Shown one piece after another: positions 24,112 to 32,173 of a stretch of 38,790 bases of DNA (its first letter is position 1; each line of letters begins with the position of its first letter). The stretch is from NCBI GenBank assembly GCA_964466385.1, contig CAYXNM010000004.1:1-38790 (forward strand), written 5' to 3'. The notes under the pieces are model-generated. The model did not search any database and was not told where the DNA came from. It was given only the letters and a program-made list of their open reading frames with translations. The stretch is from UBA5972 sp964466385. Lineage in GTDB: Bacteria; Pseudomonadota; Alphaproteobacteria; Rhodobacterales; Rhodobacteraceae. A program made the translations under genes and the position numbers.

Positions 24112-24471
24112 TCAGCCATCGAGCATTTTCGCATCAGCGCGCATGGCTTTCTGAACGCCGAGTTCGAAGCGGCAAATGACATGTGGAAATTGTCCGCGCC
24201 AATAATTGCAAAGCGTTTCGAAGATGCCACTTTCCTGCAGTTCGTCAAGGGCGGGCGGCACGCCATCAAGGTAGTCCAAATAATAGCCTTCGGCGACTAT
24301 CGCATATGACAGGGCCGTACAGTCCAGATGTGAGTGCAGTGTATAAATATACCCGGCATCTTTACCCGTGAACACTTCCCGAATTTCTTTTGGTGCTATC
24401 ACTTGACGGCAATGATAGCATTGGTGGGGCTTGCTCCCTCTCCGTCGACGCCTGCTAATTTCTTCACTCAT
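24112..24471 (-). CDS. small zinc-finger-like protein
   Basis: A 119-residue protein with a basic N-terminus (SRRRRRG) and a probable zinc site CYHC (C18, C21) plus HLDC (H48, C51), then an acidic, aromatic C-terminal half (AEGYYLDYLDGVPPALDELQ). The basic patch plus zinc site suggests nucleic acid binding. ATG at 24471 (or 24474) overlaps the stop of the gene upstream on the same strand. It is the last gene of the leftward replication operon. Function unknown. Confidence 0.7.
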   Translation of the reverse strand: MSEEISRRRRRGSKPHQCYHCRQVIAPKEIREVFTGKDAGYIYTLHSHLDCTALSYAIVAEGYYLDYLDGVPPALDELQESGIFETLCNYWRGQFPHVICRFELGVQKAMRADAKMLDG

Positions 24472-24574
24472 CATCGAGCATCTCCGCCGCGTCGCGCATC
24501 GCGGCGATTGTGTCGGTGATCGCATCGCTCTCGCTGATGTCAAACGATGCCAACCATGGGCAAAAGCGTTTCAT
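24464..24574 (-). CDS. very small acidic protein
   Basis: A 36-residue frame starting one base after the previous stop (TGAAATG) with GGAATGGAAG just upstream, and overlapping the next gene by 8 nt. A longer start at 24607 would add 11 residues but overlap the previous gene by 32 nt. The product is acidic and helical (SESDAITDTIAAMRDAAEML). Unknown; supported only by spacing and frame continuity. Confidence 0.45.
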   Translation of the reverse strand: MKRFCPWLASFDISESDAITDTIAAMRDAAEMLDDE

Positions 24575-24575
24575 T

Positions 24576-24785
24576 TCATTCTTCCATTCCCGGCATTTTG
24601 ATGCCATGTCCACGGCGCGCAATTGCGTCAACGATTGCCAACTCGATAGTATCGCCATGACCTGATCCAACGGGTTCCGCGTCGTCACAATTGAGCGTGC
24701 AGAAATAGGTCGATTTGGTGACTGAAAATCCAATCGCCATGCCGCTCACAGCCCCTGTGGCCATCAATTCTTCAAGTTGTTTCAT
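24576..24785 (-). CDS. small hypothetical protein downstream of polymerase
   Basis: A 69-residue protein overlapping the polymerase 3' end by 14 bp. Beta-rich N-terminus (GMAIGFSVTKSTYFCTLNCD) and a short helix (DTIELAIVDAIARRG). This strand-strand-helix shape recalls small nucleotide- or nucleic-acid-binding folds, but no family is recognised. Co-transcription with the polymerase gene suggests an accessory replication role. Confidence 0.6.
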   Translation of the reverse strand: MKQLEELMATGAVSGMAIGFSVTKSTYFCTLNCDDAEPVGSGHGDTIELAIVDAIARRGHGIKMPGMEE

Positions 24786-26667
24786 TGTCGATCACCAGTT
24801 TTTTTGCTTCATTGATGTAGTAAAACCAATTTACGTTGTCCCATCGGAATTGTGACATGTCGTTGATGATGGTCACAGTCCACCCGGCCTGCACTCCAAT
24901 GTGACGCTCGACACCGGGTTTCTTCGCGAGCGGTGGCATTACCTTGTCGAGCGTCACGCCATCGGTGCTGACGTAGTAACGTGTCGTGTTCTGTACCGGT
25001 TGACCTGACGCTTCGAGGCGGCTGGATCGAGGCACCTTGACCGACAATGCGAAGTCGAACGGGTCACTGTGCGCCATGATGAAATCTTCAACCGGAACAC
25101 CTTCGACCATCCGCGCTTCTGCGGCTTTACGCACCACCAGCATCGAGTGGTCCTGATGCCACTGACGTTCGCGCGTGGACGGATCATCCAGTGGCGTCAG
25201 ATAGGCGTAGGCACCGATGCGCTTGCATTTCCCATCCGACTTGACCGCAATGTAGCTGTTGACATCGCGGATGTGCATCTCTTTGTATCGCGCGGATTCG
25301 AGTTGCAGACCGGTGCGCTTTTCCCATGCGGCACATACATCTTTCATCCACGTCACGAGACCGAGGGATTTTCGGACCCGCACCGTCAAACCGTCCGTAT
25401 TGATCTGGATCATTTCCACATCGGGATATCCGGCTTGGAGCCATTCGGCCAACATGCAGAGCATCAATTGTCCGTTAATAGTTATCGCCATCGTATATTG
25501 CGGATCGTAAAACGGGCTGTAAACATTGTTGGAGTCACCATAGACGCCGTTCAACGCCAACTTGAGCATGGCGTTTTCGGCAGTACCTTTTGAATATTCT
25601 TTGCGCATTTCATATACGCGCTTGTAAATATCGCAGAATTGCTCCGACAGGTGTTGCGGGAAAAAACGGTTGCTGATCGCCAGGTTTGGGTAGTAGGACG
25701 CCACGTCCCAATCCCATATTTGCCAATCGTCATCTTCGCGTATCGTCACGCCGTGCTGCGACCCGTGGATGCCGCCCGTGCCGAAGTCATAGGTGAACCC
25801 GTTGATGGCACATGACGTGTCTGTGAACACGCCTTTGGCTTCGATATAACCGTCATACCCGGTCAGCGTCTGCGCTTCGAACCACGATTTGATGCGCTGA
25901 AATTCCGGGTGAGCGAATTGAATCTTGGGGCTGATCACGTCACGCAGCGCAATCTTGTCACGCATGGTTTGGCGCGGTTCACGACGGCCAGCAGGCCGAT
26001 GATAGCAAGGCGTCCCGGCGCGTTCCAATTCACGCTCAAAGAATTTCTTGCCGATCTTGGTGTCGTTCATATTCAGCACGTCCTGCATATCAGGATACGC
26101 AGCTTGGAGTGTGTCGCGGAACGCGATTTGATCTTTGGTGACGTGGTAGAATTTCAGCGTTTCGCTAACATCATGGCACATGTAGGCGATGATTTCGTCT
26201 TTTTGTTCCCATGTCGTCGGTTGGTCAGACGGATAGGGAAGGTCGACAATGTCGGCTGACCGCATGTTGATTTCCAGCTTCTTGAGGCCGGTCGATCTGG
26301 CGCGATTGTCAAAATGGTGAATCAGGTACAAATCGCCTTGCGTCACGATGCGGTCAGATGGCCACACGGTGTGCGCGAAGCGGTCGCCTCCTGTGATTAT
26401 TGCGGTGCCTTTGTTGTGCGCGTCGAGTGCCGTGAAGTTGCCTTTACGAATGAGATGATCGACGACCGGCCAATCGAAGCCGACATTGTTGAACCCGAAC
26501 ATCCGTGCATTGGTGTCGCGCAACCAATAAATGAACCGGATAAAATCCGCGCCTTGATCACGCCGATCTGACACCTCGAAGATGAAACGCGTTCGTGTTT
26601 CAACGTGAGTCAGATCGACGCAAAACAGGTCCAGATACGTCTCGATATCATAGACCCAGTCGTTCAC
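24772..26667 (-). CDS. DNA polymerase, family-B-like with 3'-5' exonuclease
   Basis: A 631-residue polymerase starting at GTG 26667. Exonuclease motifs: YDIETY (D7, E9), FNNVGFDWPV (Exo II, D65) and YMCHDVSET (Exo III, D166). Polymerase motifs: A WDVASYYPNL (D321; DxxSLYP type), B KLALNGVYGD (K369, N373, Y376, G377; KxxxNSxYG type) and C INTDGLTV (D425). The usual DTDS of motif C appears as NTDG, with one Asp. At 631 residues it is shorter than most cellular B polymerases. It would copy the phage genome, working with the primase-helicase and DUF2815-like protein. Overlaps genes on both sides. Confidence 0.88.
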   Translation of the reverse strand: MNDWVYDIETYLDLFCVDLTHVETRTRFIFEVSDRRDQGADFIRFIYWLRDTNARMFGFNNVGFDWPVVDHLIRKGNFTALDAHNKGTAIITGGDRFAHTVWPSDRIVTQGDLYLIHHFDNRARSTGLKKLEINMRSADIVDLPYPSDQPTTWEQKDEIIAYMCHDVSETLKFYHVTKDQIAFRDTLQAAYPDMQDVLNMNDTKIGKKFFERELERAGTPCYHRPAGRREPRQTMRDKIALRDVISPKIQFAHPEFQRIKSWFEAQTLTGYDGYIEAKGVFTDTSCAINGFTYDFGTGGIHGSQHGVTIREDDDWQIWDWDVASYYPNLAISNRFFPQHLSEQFCDIYKRVYEMRKEYSKGTAENAMLKLALNGVYGDSNNVYSPFYDPQYTMAITINGQLMLCMLAEWLQAGYPDVEMIQINTDGLTVRVRKSLGLVTWMKDVCAAWEKRTGLQLESARYKEMHIRDVNSYIAVKSDGKCKRIGAYAYLTPLDDPSTRERQWHQDHSMLVVRKAAEARMVEGVPVEDFIMAHSDPFDFALSVKVPRSSRLEASGQPVQNTTRYYVSTDGVTLDKVMPPLAKKPGVERHIGVQAGWTVTIINDMSQFRWDNVNWFYYINEAKKLVIDNETT

Positions 26668-26822
26668 AGCATCTGCCTTTTTATATCGTATGCCGCGTCA
26701 GGTCCGTAGGCGGCAATCAACGCCGCCTTGATGACCCGGCCAGCATCCTCTGCGGGGATGACCGCCAACGCATCTTCCATCAAGATGCGGTAGCGATCCT
26801 CTTGTGAGACATACTTGCGCAT
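26664..26822 (-). CDS. small hypothetical protein before polymerase
   Basis: A 52-residue frame starting in the stop of the ssDNA-binding protein gene (TGATG) and ending in the GTG start of the polymerase (GTGA), which fills the gap exactly. Sequence MRKYVSQEDRYRILMEDALA continues VIPAEDAGRVIKAALIAAYG, a helical small protein. Tight coupling on both sides argues it is real. Unknown function, likely replication-linked. Confidence 0.7.
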   Translation of the reverse strand: MRKYVSQEDRYRILMEDALAVIPAEDAGRVIKAALIAAYGPDAAYDIKRQML

Positions 26823-27652
26823 CACCTTTGCCCCGGCAAAGGCGGCGGGCCGGTCAGGATGGCCGTATGCGGTGCCACGTTGGGGGGTGCTGGCGGCAGG
26901 CTACCATGGGATGCAATCGTCTGCGGGGCAGGCGGTTGGGTGGACGCCATACCCGGCATAGGGACAGTTGCCCCCGGCATCGGGACCGGGACAGTAGGCG
27001 GGACCGCTCCAAACGCCTGACCTGCCCCGGACGCTGTTCCGAGTGGACGCGCGCCAGGTGGCAACGCAGTAGGCGCAGAGGCACCGCCAAATGCCGTTGC
27101 CGCGTCAACACCACCACGGATTTCGTCGCCTTCTGCGATCAAACGCACAACGTTCACGTTGATGTATATTCCGACGCGATCGCCTTGTTGACCGTTGAAC
27201 ACGATATTGCCCGCAACCTGCACGAAGTAGCCGCGCTTGATCGTCGCAATGTCAATTTCGGTAAAGGCCGGATCGGCGCCGACCGCTTTTGGCAGAAATC
27301 CTGTGCTGAACCACATGACGAAACAACCTTGCGTGTTCTCGTTGAGCACGCCTTTGGCGTTGGGTTTGTCGCCATCCGATACCTTCATGGAAAAGCCAGT
27401 AAACGTCGAGAACCAGTTCTGCATCCGGCTCAATGCGTCGGGGGTCGATGCCAAATCGGCGGTCAGATACGGGTACCACTGTTCTGTCAGCAACGGCCAG
27501 ATTTCAGCCTTTTGAAACGCGACCCCGAACTCGAAGTGCTGTTTATCCTCAGGGATCGGGCGACCCTCATAGTCTTTGGCCCGTTTTTCGGTCAGCGATC
27601 CGCTAACGAAACGCCCGACGCAGGGGGTGAAAAAGTCCAGTCGTTCACTCAT
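26822..27652 (-). CDS. ssDNA-binding protein, DUF2815-like
   Basis: A 276-residue protein; ATG 27652 is preceded by AAAGGAAACG. The first ~190 residues fit DUF2815-type OB-fold ssDNA-binding proteins: VGRFVSGSLTEKRAKDYEGR, HFEFGVAFQKAEIW, then IKRGYFVQVAGNIVFNGQQG and VGIYINVNVVRLI. The last ~80 residues are Pro/Ala/Gly/Met-rich and disordered, like the tails of SSB proteins but lacking an acidic tip. It would coat single strands during replication. It lies between DUF2800 and polymerase genes, an order known from phage replication modules with DUF2815. Confidence 0.7.
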   Translation of the reverse strand: MSERLDFFTPCVGRFVSGSLTEKRAKDYEGRPIPEDKQHFEFGVAFQKAEIWPLLTEQWYPYLTADLASTPDALSRMQNWFSTFTGFSMKVSDGDKPNAKGVLNENTQGCFVMWFSTGFLPKAVGADPAFTEIDIATIKRGYFVQVAGNIVFNGQQGDRVGIYINVNVVRLIAEGDEIRGGVDAATAFGGASAPTALPPGARPLGTASGAGQAFGAVPPTVPVPMPGATVPMPGMASTQPPAPQTIASHGSLPPAPPNVAPHTAILTGPPPLPGQR

Positions 27653-27813
27653 TGTTCGTTTCCTTTTGCCAAGAGAGTGATGATGACGCCAAGCACGCCG
27701 AGTGTAGCGCCGAGTGCGGTGTGAACCAGCACATTCAATCCCTTGGCGCTGGCGATGAATCCGCAGATCACGGCGCAAATCACCCAGATGACCAGCCATG
27801 CCGCAACAGTCAT
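27649..27813 (-). CDS. small two-segment membrane protein within replication operon
   Basis: A 54-residue protein, coupled by ATGA to DUF2800 (27810-27813) and to the ssDNA-binding gene (27649-27652). Two hydrophobic segments, WLVIWVICAVICGFIASA and LVHTALGATLGVLGVIITLL, are joined by KGLN, with a polar C-terminus. A holin-sized hairpin membrane protein inside an early replication operon is unusual; it might anchor replication to the membrane or act in exclusion. No homology recognised. Confidence 0.65.
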   Translation of the reverse strand: MTVAAWLVIWVICAVICGFIASAKGLNVLVHTALGATLGVLGVIITLLAKGNEQ

Positions 27814-28880
27814 TTGAACATCCTTTCATAGTATCCATCCGGCACAGGACGGAGTTTTGCCGCAGTGCGCGGCGTTTCGGTTAGCAGAGCAAGCGTTTCG
27901 TGATCCGCCCCGCGACGTTCCAACTCAGCCGGTGTGACCATTTTTCCGCTTGTCGGATCAAGGCCCGTCGCCATTTCGATCATGGCCGGTGAGCAATTCC
28001 AGCGCCGTTGCCCATATCCCTGTTCGCGCATCCATCCGGGGATATTTTCGCCCCGATCCATCCGCGCGTTCGCCTCTGCGCGAACCGCATCCGCAACGCC
28101 TTTCAGCATTGCTTCCGCGTTGGCGACGAACGCCAATTCTTCTGCCAATTCAGCAACGGTTCTGTTGCGTGCCTGGGCGTGGTGCATGTGATGCAGCGTC
28201 TCATAATTGACATGAGCGACCGCTGAGCAAATCCCGGCGGCGGGACAATATCGACAATGTGTGCCGGGTGTTGCCGTAGCATCGTCGCTCAGACATTTTT
28301 CACCCGCAGCTTCAATCCGGTGCACCTTTGACAGCAATTCCTCGGGGAACATGGCCACAGTGCGGTGAACGCCGCTTGGATGGTAAGCGCGCGGTTGATA
28401 GATGCCAAGCACGACTTTCCTGACGACCGGACCGCGCGCCATCATGTGACGTAGGATGGCGCCGGCGTAGATCGTCACTTGCGGCGTTGTTGCCTCGACC
28501 GGAACATATCCGTATTTCAGGTCATCGACGCGCAACGTGCCGTCAGTCAAGACGGCAAATGCGTCGGGCGTTCCGGCGATATGAGTGTTGAGACGTACTC
28601 GACGTTCAACGTCGATCCGACCACCATAAGACCGCAACATTTCCACATAGCCGTTGATGTGGTGGATCATCGCATTGTCAACGACCCATCCATTCTCCGG
28701 GTGCTGAATACCCGTCTCGACAGGTTGGTCACTCAGCATCATTTCAGCCAGCCAGGCCGCGCAGGTGCCTTCACGGGCCGGATCCGACGGCGGAACGTCG
28801 GGCACTTGCGCAGCCAGTCTTGGCATCGCGGCGCACTTGGTCCAGATCGGCGCGGCTGATGGACGAAGCTGCATTGTCAT
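27810..28880 (-). CDS. DUF2800 protein, RecB/Cas4-like nuclease fold
   Basis: A 356-residue DUF2800 family protein. The N-terminus LRPSAAPIWTKCAAMPRLAA, then SDPAREGTCAAWLAEMML, is diagnostic. A PD-(D/E)XK-like core is visible: GTPDAFAVLTDGTLRVDDLK, with acidic residues and K in a DxK arrangement, then QVTIYAGAIL. Four Cys late in the core (C..., HCRYCPAAGIC) resemble the Fe-S cluster of Cas4/AddB nucleases. It probably processes DNA ends or flaps in replication or recombination. Coupled by ATGA on both sides. Confidence 0.82.
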   Translation of the reverse strand: MTMQLRPSAAPIWTKCAAMPRLAAQVPDVPPSDPAREGTCAAWLAEMMLSDQPVETGIQHPENGWVVDNAMIHHINGYVEMLRSYGGRIDVERRVRLNTHIAGTPDAFAVLTDGTLRVDDLKYGYVPVEATTPQVTIYAGAILRHMMARGPVVRKVVLGIYQPRAYHPSGVHRTVAMFPEELLSKVHRIEAAGEKCLSDDATATPGTHCRYCPAAGICSAVAHVNYETLHHMHHAQARNRTVAELAEELAFVANAEAMLKGVADAVRAEANARMDRGENIPGWMREQGYGQRRWNCSPAMIEMATGLDPTSGKMVTPAELERRGADHETLALLTETPRTAAKLRPVPDGYYERMFK

Positions 28881-29059
28881 TTGTCGTCGCCATCGGTCAG
28901 GGGTGTCACCTCAACAGCATGATTATTGCGAATCGCCCAGTAGAGATGGTTGGAGAACCAGACGCGCGAGTCGTGATTGTCGTGATCGAACGTCCTGGTG
29001 TGGATAATTTCGTCGGGGTCTTCGACACCAAAGGTGTCAATACAAACGGGAAATTTCAT
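28877..29059 (-). CDS. small hypothetical protein before DUF2800
   Basis: A 60-residue acidic protein (MKFPVCIDTFGVEDPDEIIH, RTFDHDNHDSRVWFSNHLYW) overlapping the DUF2800 start by ATGA. It follows a terminator-like hairpin at 29074-29100, so it is probably reached by read-through or a weak promoter. His/Asp-rich, possibly metal-binding. Not recognised. Confidence 0.6.
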   Translation of the reverse strand: MKFPVCIDTFGVEDPDEIIHTRTFDHDNHDSRVWFSNHLYWAIRNNHAVEVTPLTDGDDK

Positions 29060-29073
29060 TGGAGTTGCCTTTG

Positions 29074-29100
29074 AAAAAGAGGCGGGGCCGAAACCCCGCC
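29074..29100 (-). terminator. rho-independent terminator within leftward operon
   Basis: Read on the minus strand, GGCGGGG (29100-29094) pairs with CCCCGCC (29087-29081) over a 6-nt loop, followed by TCTTTTT (29080-29074). It directly follows the first leftward gene (ending 29114), so that gene may be expressed at higher level than the replication genes behind it. Confidence 0.8.
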
Positions 29101-29113
29101 AGTTGGGGAGTAT

Positions 29114-29795
29114 TCATGCGGCGTTGAGTTTTTCCATCATGGCCGCCCGCGCCGACTCGTTGGTCTGATAGACTTGGAAAGAGTCGCTGGCGGGGCCGCC
29201 GGTGGTTTCCTCGTACCATGCCGTCATGGTGTCGGCGTCAACCACATTGCGTTCGACCACTTCTTTCAGCTTTTCCCAAAACGCCTCGAACGTCACAGGC
29301 TCCGGTGCGCTGGGCGGCATCGGCATCGCAGCGGGTGCGGGTGCTGGCATCGGCAGATCGGCGGGCGGCTCGACATCGCCACCGGATGCCAAAAACGCTT
29401 TCTTTGCCGCCGATGCTTCGTCCGCTTTCCCCCGCGCGCTGCGCCACATGCCCTTGGCCGTGAAAGACGGCGGATTAGCGTGGATCGTCGCATCATAAGG
29501 CATCCCGTCCGCGTCGGTGTCGGCGGTGTCGGCGGTGTCGGCGGTGTCGGCGGTGTCGGCGGTGTCGGCGGTGTCGGCNNNNNNNNNNNNNNNNNNNNNN
29601 NNNNNNNNNNNNNNNNNNNNNNNNNNNNNNNNNNNNNNNNNNNNNNNNNNNNNNNNNNNNNNNNNNNNNNNNNNNNNNGATAGCCGGCGCGGGCGTGGGT
29701 GCGGGCGTGGGTGCGGGCGTGGGATCGACGCCGAAGCCGAGGTGCATTCGCATTTCGTCCATATTGTCAAACTCATAGGTGAGGTGCAGTTTCAT
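29114..29795 (-). CDS. hypothetical repeat-containing protein, interrupted by assembly gap
   Basis: First leftward gene; start ATG 29795 has AAAAGG 8 nt upstream. The N-terminus (MKLHLTYEFDNMDEMRMHLG) is followed by PTPA repeats, then 100 N, then Asp-Thr-Ala tripeptide repeats, a conserved-looking middle (DADGMPYDATIHANPPSFTA), a Pro/Met/Ala linker and a C-terminal helix-rich domain (TFEAFWEKLKEVVERNVVDA). The two sides of the gap are in different frames as assembled, so the placeholder length is wrong or the repeat varies; the true gene is probably one frame. A terminator follows. Function unknown; its lead position suggests abundant early expression. Confidence 0.7.
29519..29578. repeat. 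9-bp tandem repeat at gap edge
   Basis: Six full copies of GTCGGCGGT and a partial one, running into the gap at 29579. On the minus strand it encodes Asp-Thr-Ala repeats. The repeat most likely continues through the gap and caused it. Confidence 0.9.
29579..29678. other. assembly gap (100 N)
   Basis: Exactly 100 unknown bases, a typical scaffolding placeholder, between the 9-bp repeat and a 12-bp repeat. True length unknown. Confidence 1.
29689..29724. repeat. 12-bp tandem repeat
   Basis: Three copies of GCGGGCGTGGGT, the last with one change. On the minus strand it encodes Pro-Thr-Pro-Ala repeats, a flexible linker in the hypothetical protein. Confidence 0.85.
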
Positions 29796-29815
29796 CGAGG
29801 CATCCTTTTTACCAC

Positions 29816-29845
29816 TAGACAAGATCGGACAATATCGGCTAAGAT
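29816..29845 (+). promoter_or_regulatory. candidate promoter of rightward replication operon
   Basis: TAGACA (29816-29821), an 18-nt spacer and TAAGAT (29840-29845) lie in the 55-bp divergent gap between the two replication operons. The helicase ATG (29851) is only five bases after the -10-like box and has no Shine-Dalgarno, again suggesting a leaderless message. The leftward gene must also be served from this gap. Motif match only. Confidence 0.35.
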
Positions 29846-29850
29846 GAGAC

Positions 29851-31464
29851 ATGTCAAGCCCGGTTCTGCGCGATTACCAACAGCAATTAAAGACCGACCT
29901 GTATGATATATGGGATCGCAACGTGTGTCTCGTGTCACCAACAGGCAGTGGCAAGACGGTCGTTATGTCAAGCATCGCTGGCGATCAGGTCGATCCTGGG
30001 GTGGCAATCGCTCATCGTACTGAATTGGTTGGACAAATCAGTATGGCGATGGCTGACAACGGCATATCTCACAACATCATCGCCGCTGCAAATACCGTAA
30101 AATTCTGCATCTCGCAACATGTTCGGAAATATGGCCGCAGCTTCTACGATTCGCACGGGATGGTCACAGTGGCGGCGGTCGATACGCTTTTGTCGCGTGC
30201 GCCGCGCTTGGTGCAATGGGCGGCGATGCAAAAGTGGTGGATGATAGATGAGTGCCATCACCTGCTGCAAAAAAATAAATGGGGAAGGGCTACTGACCTA
30301 TTCACCAACGCGCGTGGCGTAGGCGTCACGGCAACACCGATCCGGGCCGATCGCAAATCGTTGCACCGGATACAAGGCGGGCTGTTCGACTCGATGATCG
30401 TAGGGCCGTCAATGCGCGACCTGATCGACCGCAGATCACTCTGTGATTATCGGATATGGGCACCGCCGCAATCCATTGACCTGGGCGGCGTCAAGATCGG
30501 CGCGACCGGTGATTATGTGCAAAAGGGGTTGAGAGACGCTGCGCACAAGTCGCGTATCGTGGGCGACGTGGTGCAGCATTACCAGACGCTTGCCGAGGGT
30601 CTGCGCGGCATCACCTTCACAGTAGACGTAGAACAGGCCGTCGAGCTTGCCAAGGCGTTCAATGACGCCGGGGTGCCTGCCATCGCAGTCAGCGCCAAGA
30701 CACCGGACAGCGTGCGGGCCGAGGCGGTGCGCAAGCTGCGCGACGGCAAGGTGCTGCAATTGGTTAATGTCGATCTGTTCGGAGAAGGTTTCGACGTTCC
30801 GGCGGTGGAGTGCGTCAGCATGGCGCGGCCAACAATGTCGTATGGACTCTTCGTACAACAGTTTGGCAGGGCATTGCGTCCGTTGCGAGGCAAGACGCAC
30901 GGGATCATCATCGACCACGTTGGCAACGTCAAGAGGCACGGTCTGCCCGATGCGCCGCGTAAATGGAGTCTATTGGCAGATGAGCGCGGCAAACGCGGCG
31001 CGCGTGACATGGACATCACCCCTGTGACCACATGCCCCGCGTGTTTCCGCGCCTATGAAGCCGTTACGCCGATCTGTCCATTTTGCGGGTATCGACCCGA
31101 ACCGGCGTCACGGTCGCGCATCGAATGCGTTGACGGTGATCTGATCGAGTTGGACGCGAACATGTTGGCGATGATGCGCGGCGAGGTGGATCGAGTGGAC
31201 GGGCCAGCACAGGTGCCGTTCAGTGCGACACCGGTCATTGAGAAGGCGGTGCGCAAACGGTGGAATGAGCGACAGAGCGCGCAAGGTGAGTTGCGCAACC
31301 ACATCGCCATATGGGCCGGGGTGTTACGGGACCGTGGCGCCGACGACCATGAAATTTACCGCCGGTTCTGGCATTCGTTTGGAACCGACATAATCACAGC
31401 GCAGACGCTGGGGGCGAAAGGTGCCGCTGAGCTTGCTGCGCAAATTCAGGAGACGTGGAGATGA
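29851..31464 (+). CDS. SF2 DNA helicase (DEAD/DEAH type) with zinc ribbon
   Basis: A 537-residue helicase: Walker A SPTGSGKT (29-36), DECH box (133-136), motif III VTATP (159-163), the second RecA domain with motif V-like VNVDLFGEGFDVP, and motif VI QQFGRALR (336-343). A CPAC...CPFC zinc ribbon (395-412) and a C-terminal helical region follow. This layout is common in phage replication modules next to VRR-NUC nucleases. It would unwind or remodel DNA at forks or in recombination. First gene of the rightward operon; stop overlaps the next ATG. Confidence 0.9.
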   Translation: MSSPVLRDYQQQLKTDLYDIWDRNVCLVSPTGSGKTVVMSSIAGDQVDPGVAIAHRTELVGQISMAMADNGISHNIIAAANTVKFCISQHVRKYGRSFYDSHGMVTVAAVDTLLSRAPRLVQWAAMQKWWMIDECHHLLQKNKWGRATDLFTNARGVGVTATPIRADRKSLHRIQGGLFDSMIVGPSMRDLIDRRSLCDYRIWAPPQSIDLGGVKIGATGDYVQKGLRDAAHKSRIVGDVVQHYQTLAEGLRGITFTVDVEQAVELAKAFNDAGVPAIAVSAKTPDSVRAEAVRKLRDGKVLQLVNVDLFGEGFDVPAVECVSMARPTMSYGLFVQQFGRALRPLRGKTHGIIIDHVGNVKRHGLPDAPRKWSLLADERGKRGARDMDITPVTTCPACFRAYEAVTPICPFCGYRPEPASRSRIECVDGDLIELDANMLAMMRGEVDRVDGPAQVPFSATPVIEKAVRKRWNERQSAQGELRNHIAIWAGVLRDRGADDHEIYRRFWHSFGTDIITAQTLGAKGAAELAAQIQETWR

Positions 31465-31685
31465 CTGACGCAGAATTGGCGATATGTGCGCTTGAAAAAC
31501 TAAGCAATGAAGTGGGTGATTCGATTCGATTGGCGGGATGTATGTCCGCCATGATGGCTACGCTGTTGGTTTATATGACATCTGGTGAAAATAACGGACG
31601 GAGAGCCAATGCTCGACTGCATGACTCGGTTGTGCCGATGATCGAGGAAATGATTGCTGAAATGACGAAAGAGGTGACAGAATGA
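31461..31685 (+). CDS. small hypothetical protein after helicase
   Basis: A 74-residue acidic, helical protein starting in the helicase stop (ATGA) and ending in an ATGA with the HD gene. It has a Met/Ala-rich middle (MSAMMATLLVYMTSGENN) and an acidic end (MIEEMIAEMTKEVTE). A weak hydrophobic patch exists but is short for a membrane helix. Unknown function. Confidence 0.65.
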   Translation: MTDAELAICALEKLSNEVGDSIRLAGCMSAMMATLLVYMTSGENNGRRANARLHDSVVPMIEEMIAEMTKEVTE

Positions 31686-32173
31686 CAATCATTACCAAAG
31701 ACCGCATCGCGGCGCTGGGCAATATCAATCGGTGGCGCGGCTGGACCGTGCGTCCGTATAGCGTATTGGAACACACCGTGATCGGGGTTGACGCCGTGCG
31801 GGCGCACGGCATGCGTGAAGATATTCAACGGCAGTTCTTGCTGCACGATTTGCATGAAAGCGAAATCTGCGGCGACGTACCAGTGCCAGACAAAGAGCGA
31901 TATGTTAACCGGGCATTTCACGACGCATGTGCGGCGTTCGACCGATCTATCGGGATGTCAAACGACAGGTTTGTGCGGATGGGGTGCCAGTACCTCGATC
32001 ATCGCATGAAACTGGTGGAAGCCGACTTGCTGCTGCTCAAACGTCCCGGCGTACAGGTGGAACCGCCGAATTACAATGATCCGGTGCAACGTACCATCCG
32101 CGACCTGATTATTGGCAATGCGTATGCGGATGGCGAAACGATATTCTGGGAACAATACAAAAGGCTGATATGA
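31682..32173 (+). CDS. HD-domain phosphohydrolase (YfbR-like nucleotidase)
   Basis: A 163-residue HD-superfamily protein. Metal ligands: His in SVLEHT (H31), HD in FLLHDLHE (H55-D56), with the following ESEICGDVPVPD matching the YfbR/phage HD pattern (E..GD.P.P). A later Asp in EADLLLLK completes the set. Members hydrolyse deoxynucleoside mono- or triphosphates, so it may adjust nucleotide pools; the related DatZ enzyme removes dATP in Z-DNA phages, but no PurZ is present here. Coupled by ATGA on both sides. Confidence 0.8.
   Translation: MTIITKDRIAALGNINRWRGWTVRPYSVLEHTVIGVDAVRAHGMREDIQRQFLLHDLHESEICGDVPVPDKERYVNRAFHDACAAFDRSIGMSNDRFVRMGCQYLDHRMKLVEADLLLLKRPGVQVEPPNYNDPVQRTIRDLIIGNAYADGETIFWEQYKRLI

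Noticed and set aside
24010..24309. 99-codon + strand frame after the late terminator
   Set aside because: Lies opposite the zinc-finger gene on the minus strand, begins before the terminator hairpin and lacks a ribosome-binding site.
31682..32173. Z-genome (2-aminoadenine) system via a DatZ-like HD protein
   Set aside because: No PurZ (adenylosuccinate-synthetase-like) or MazZ gene is present, and the polymerase is not of the DpoZ type.
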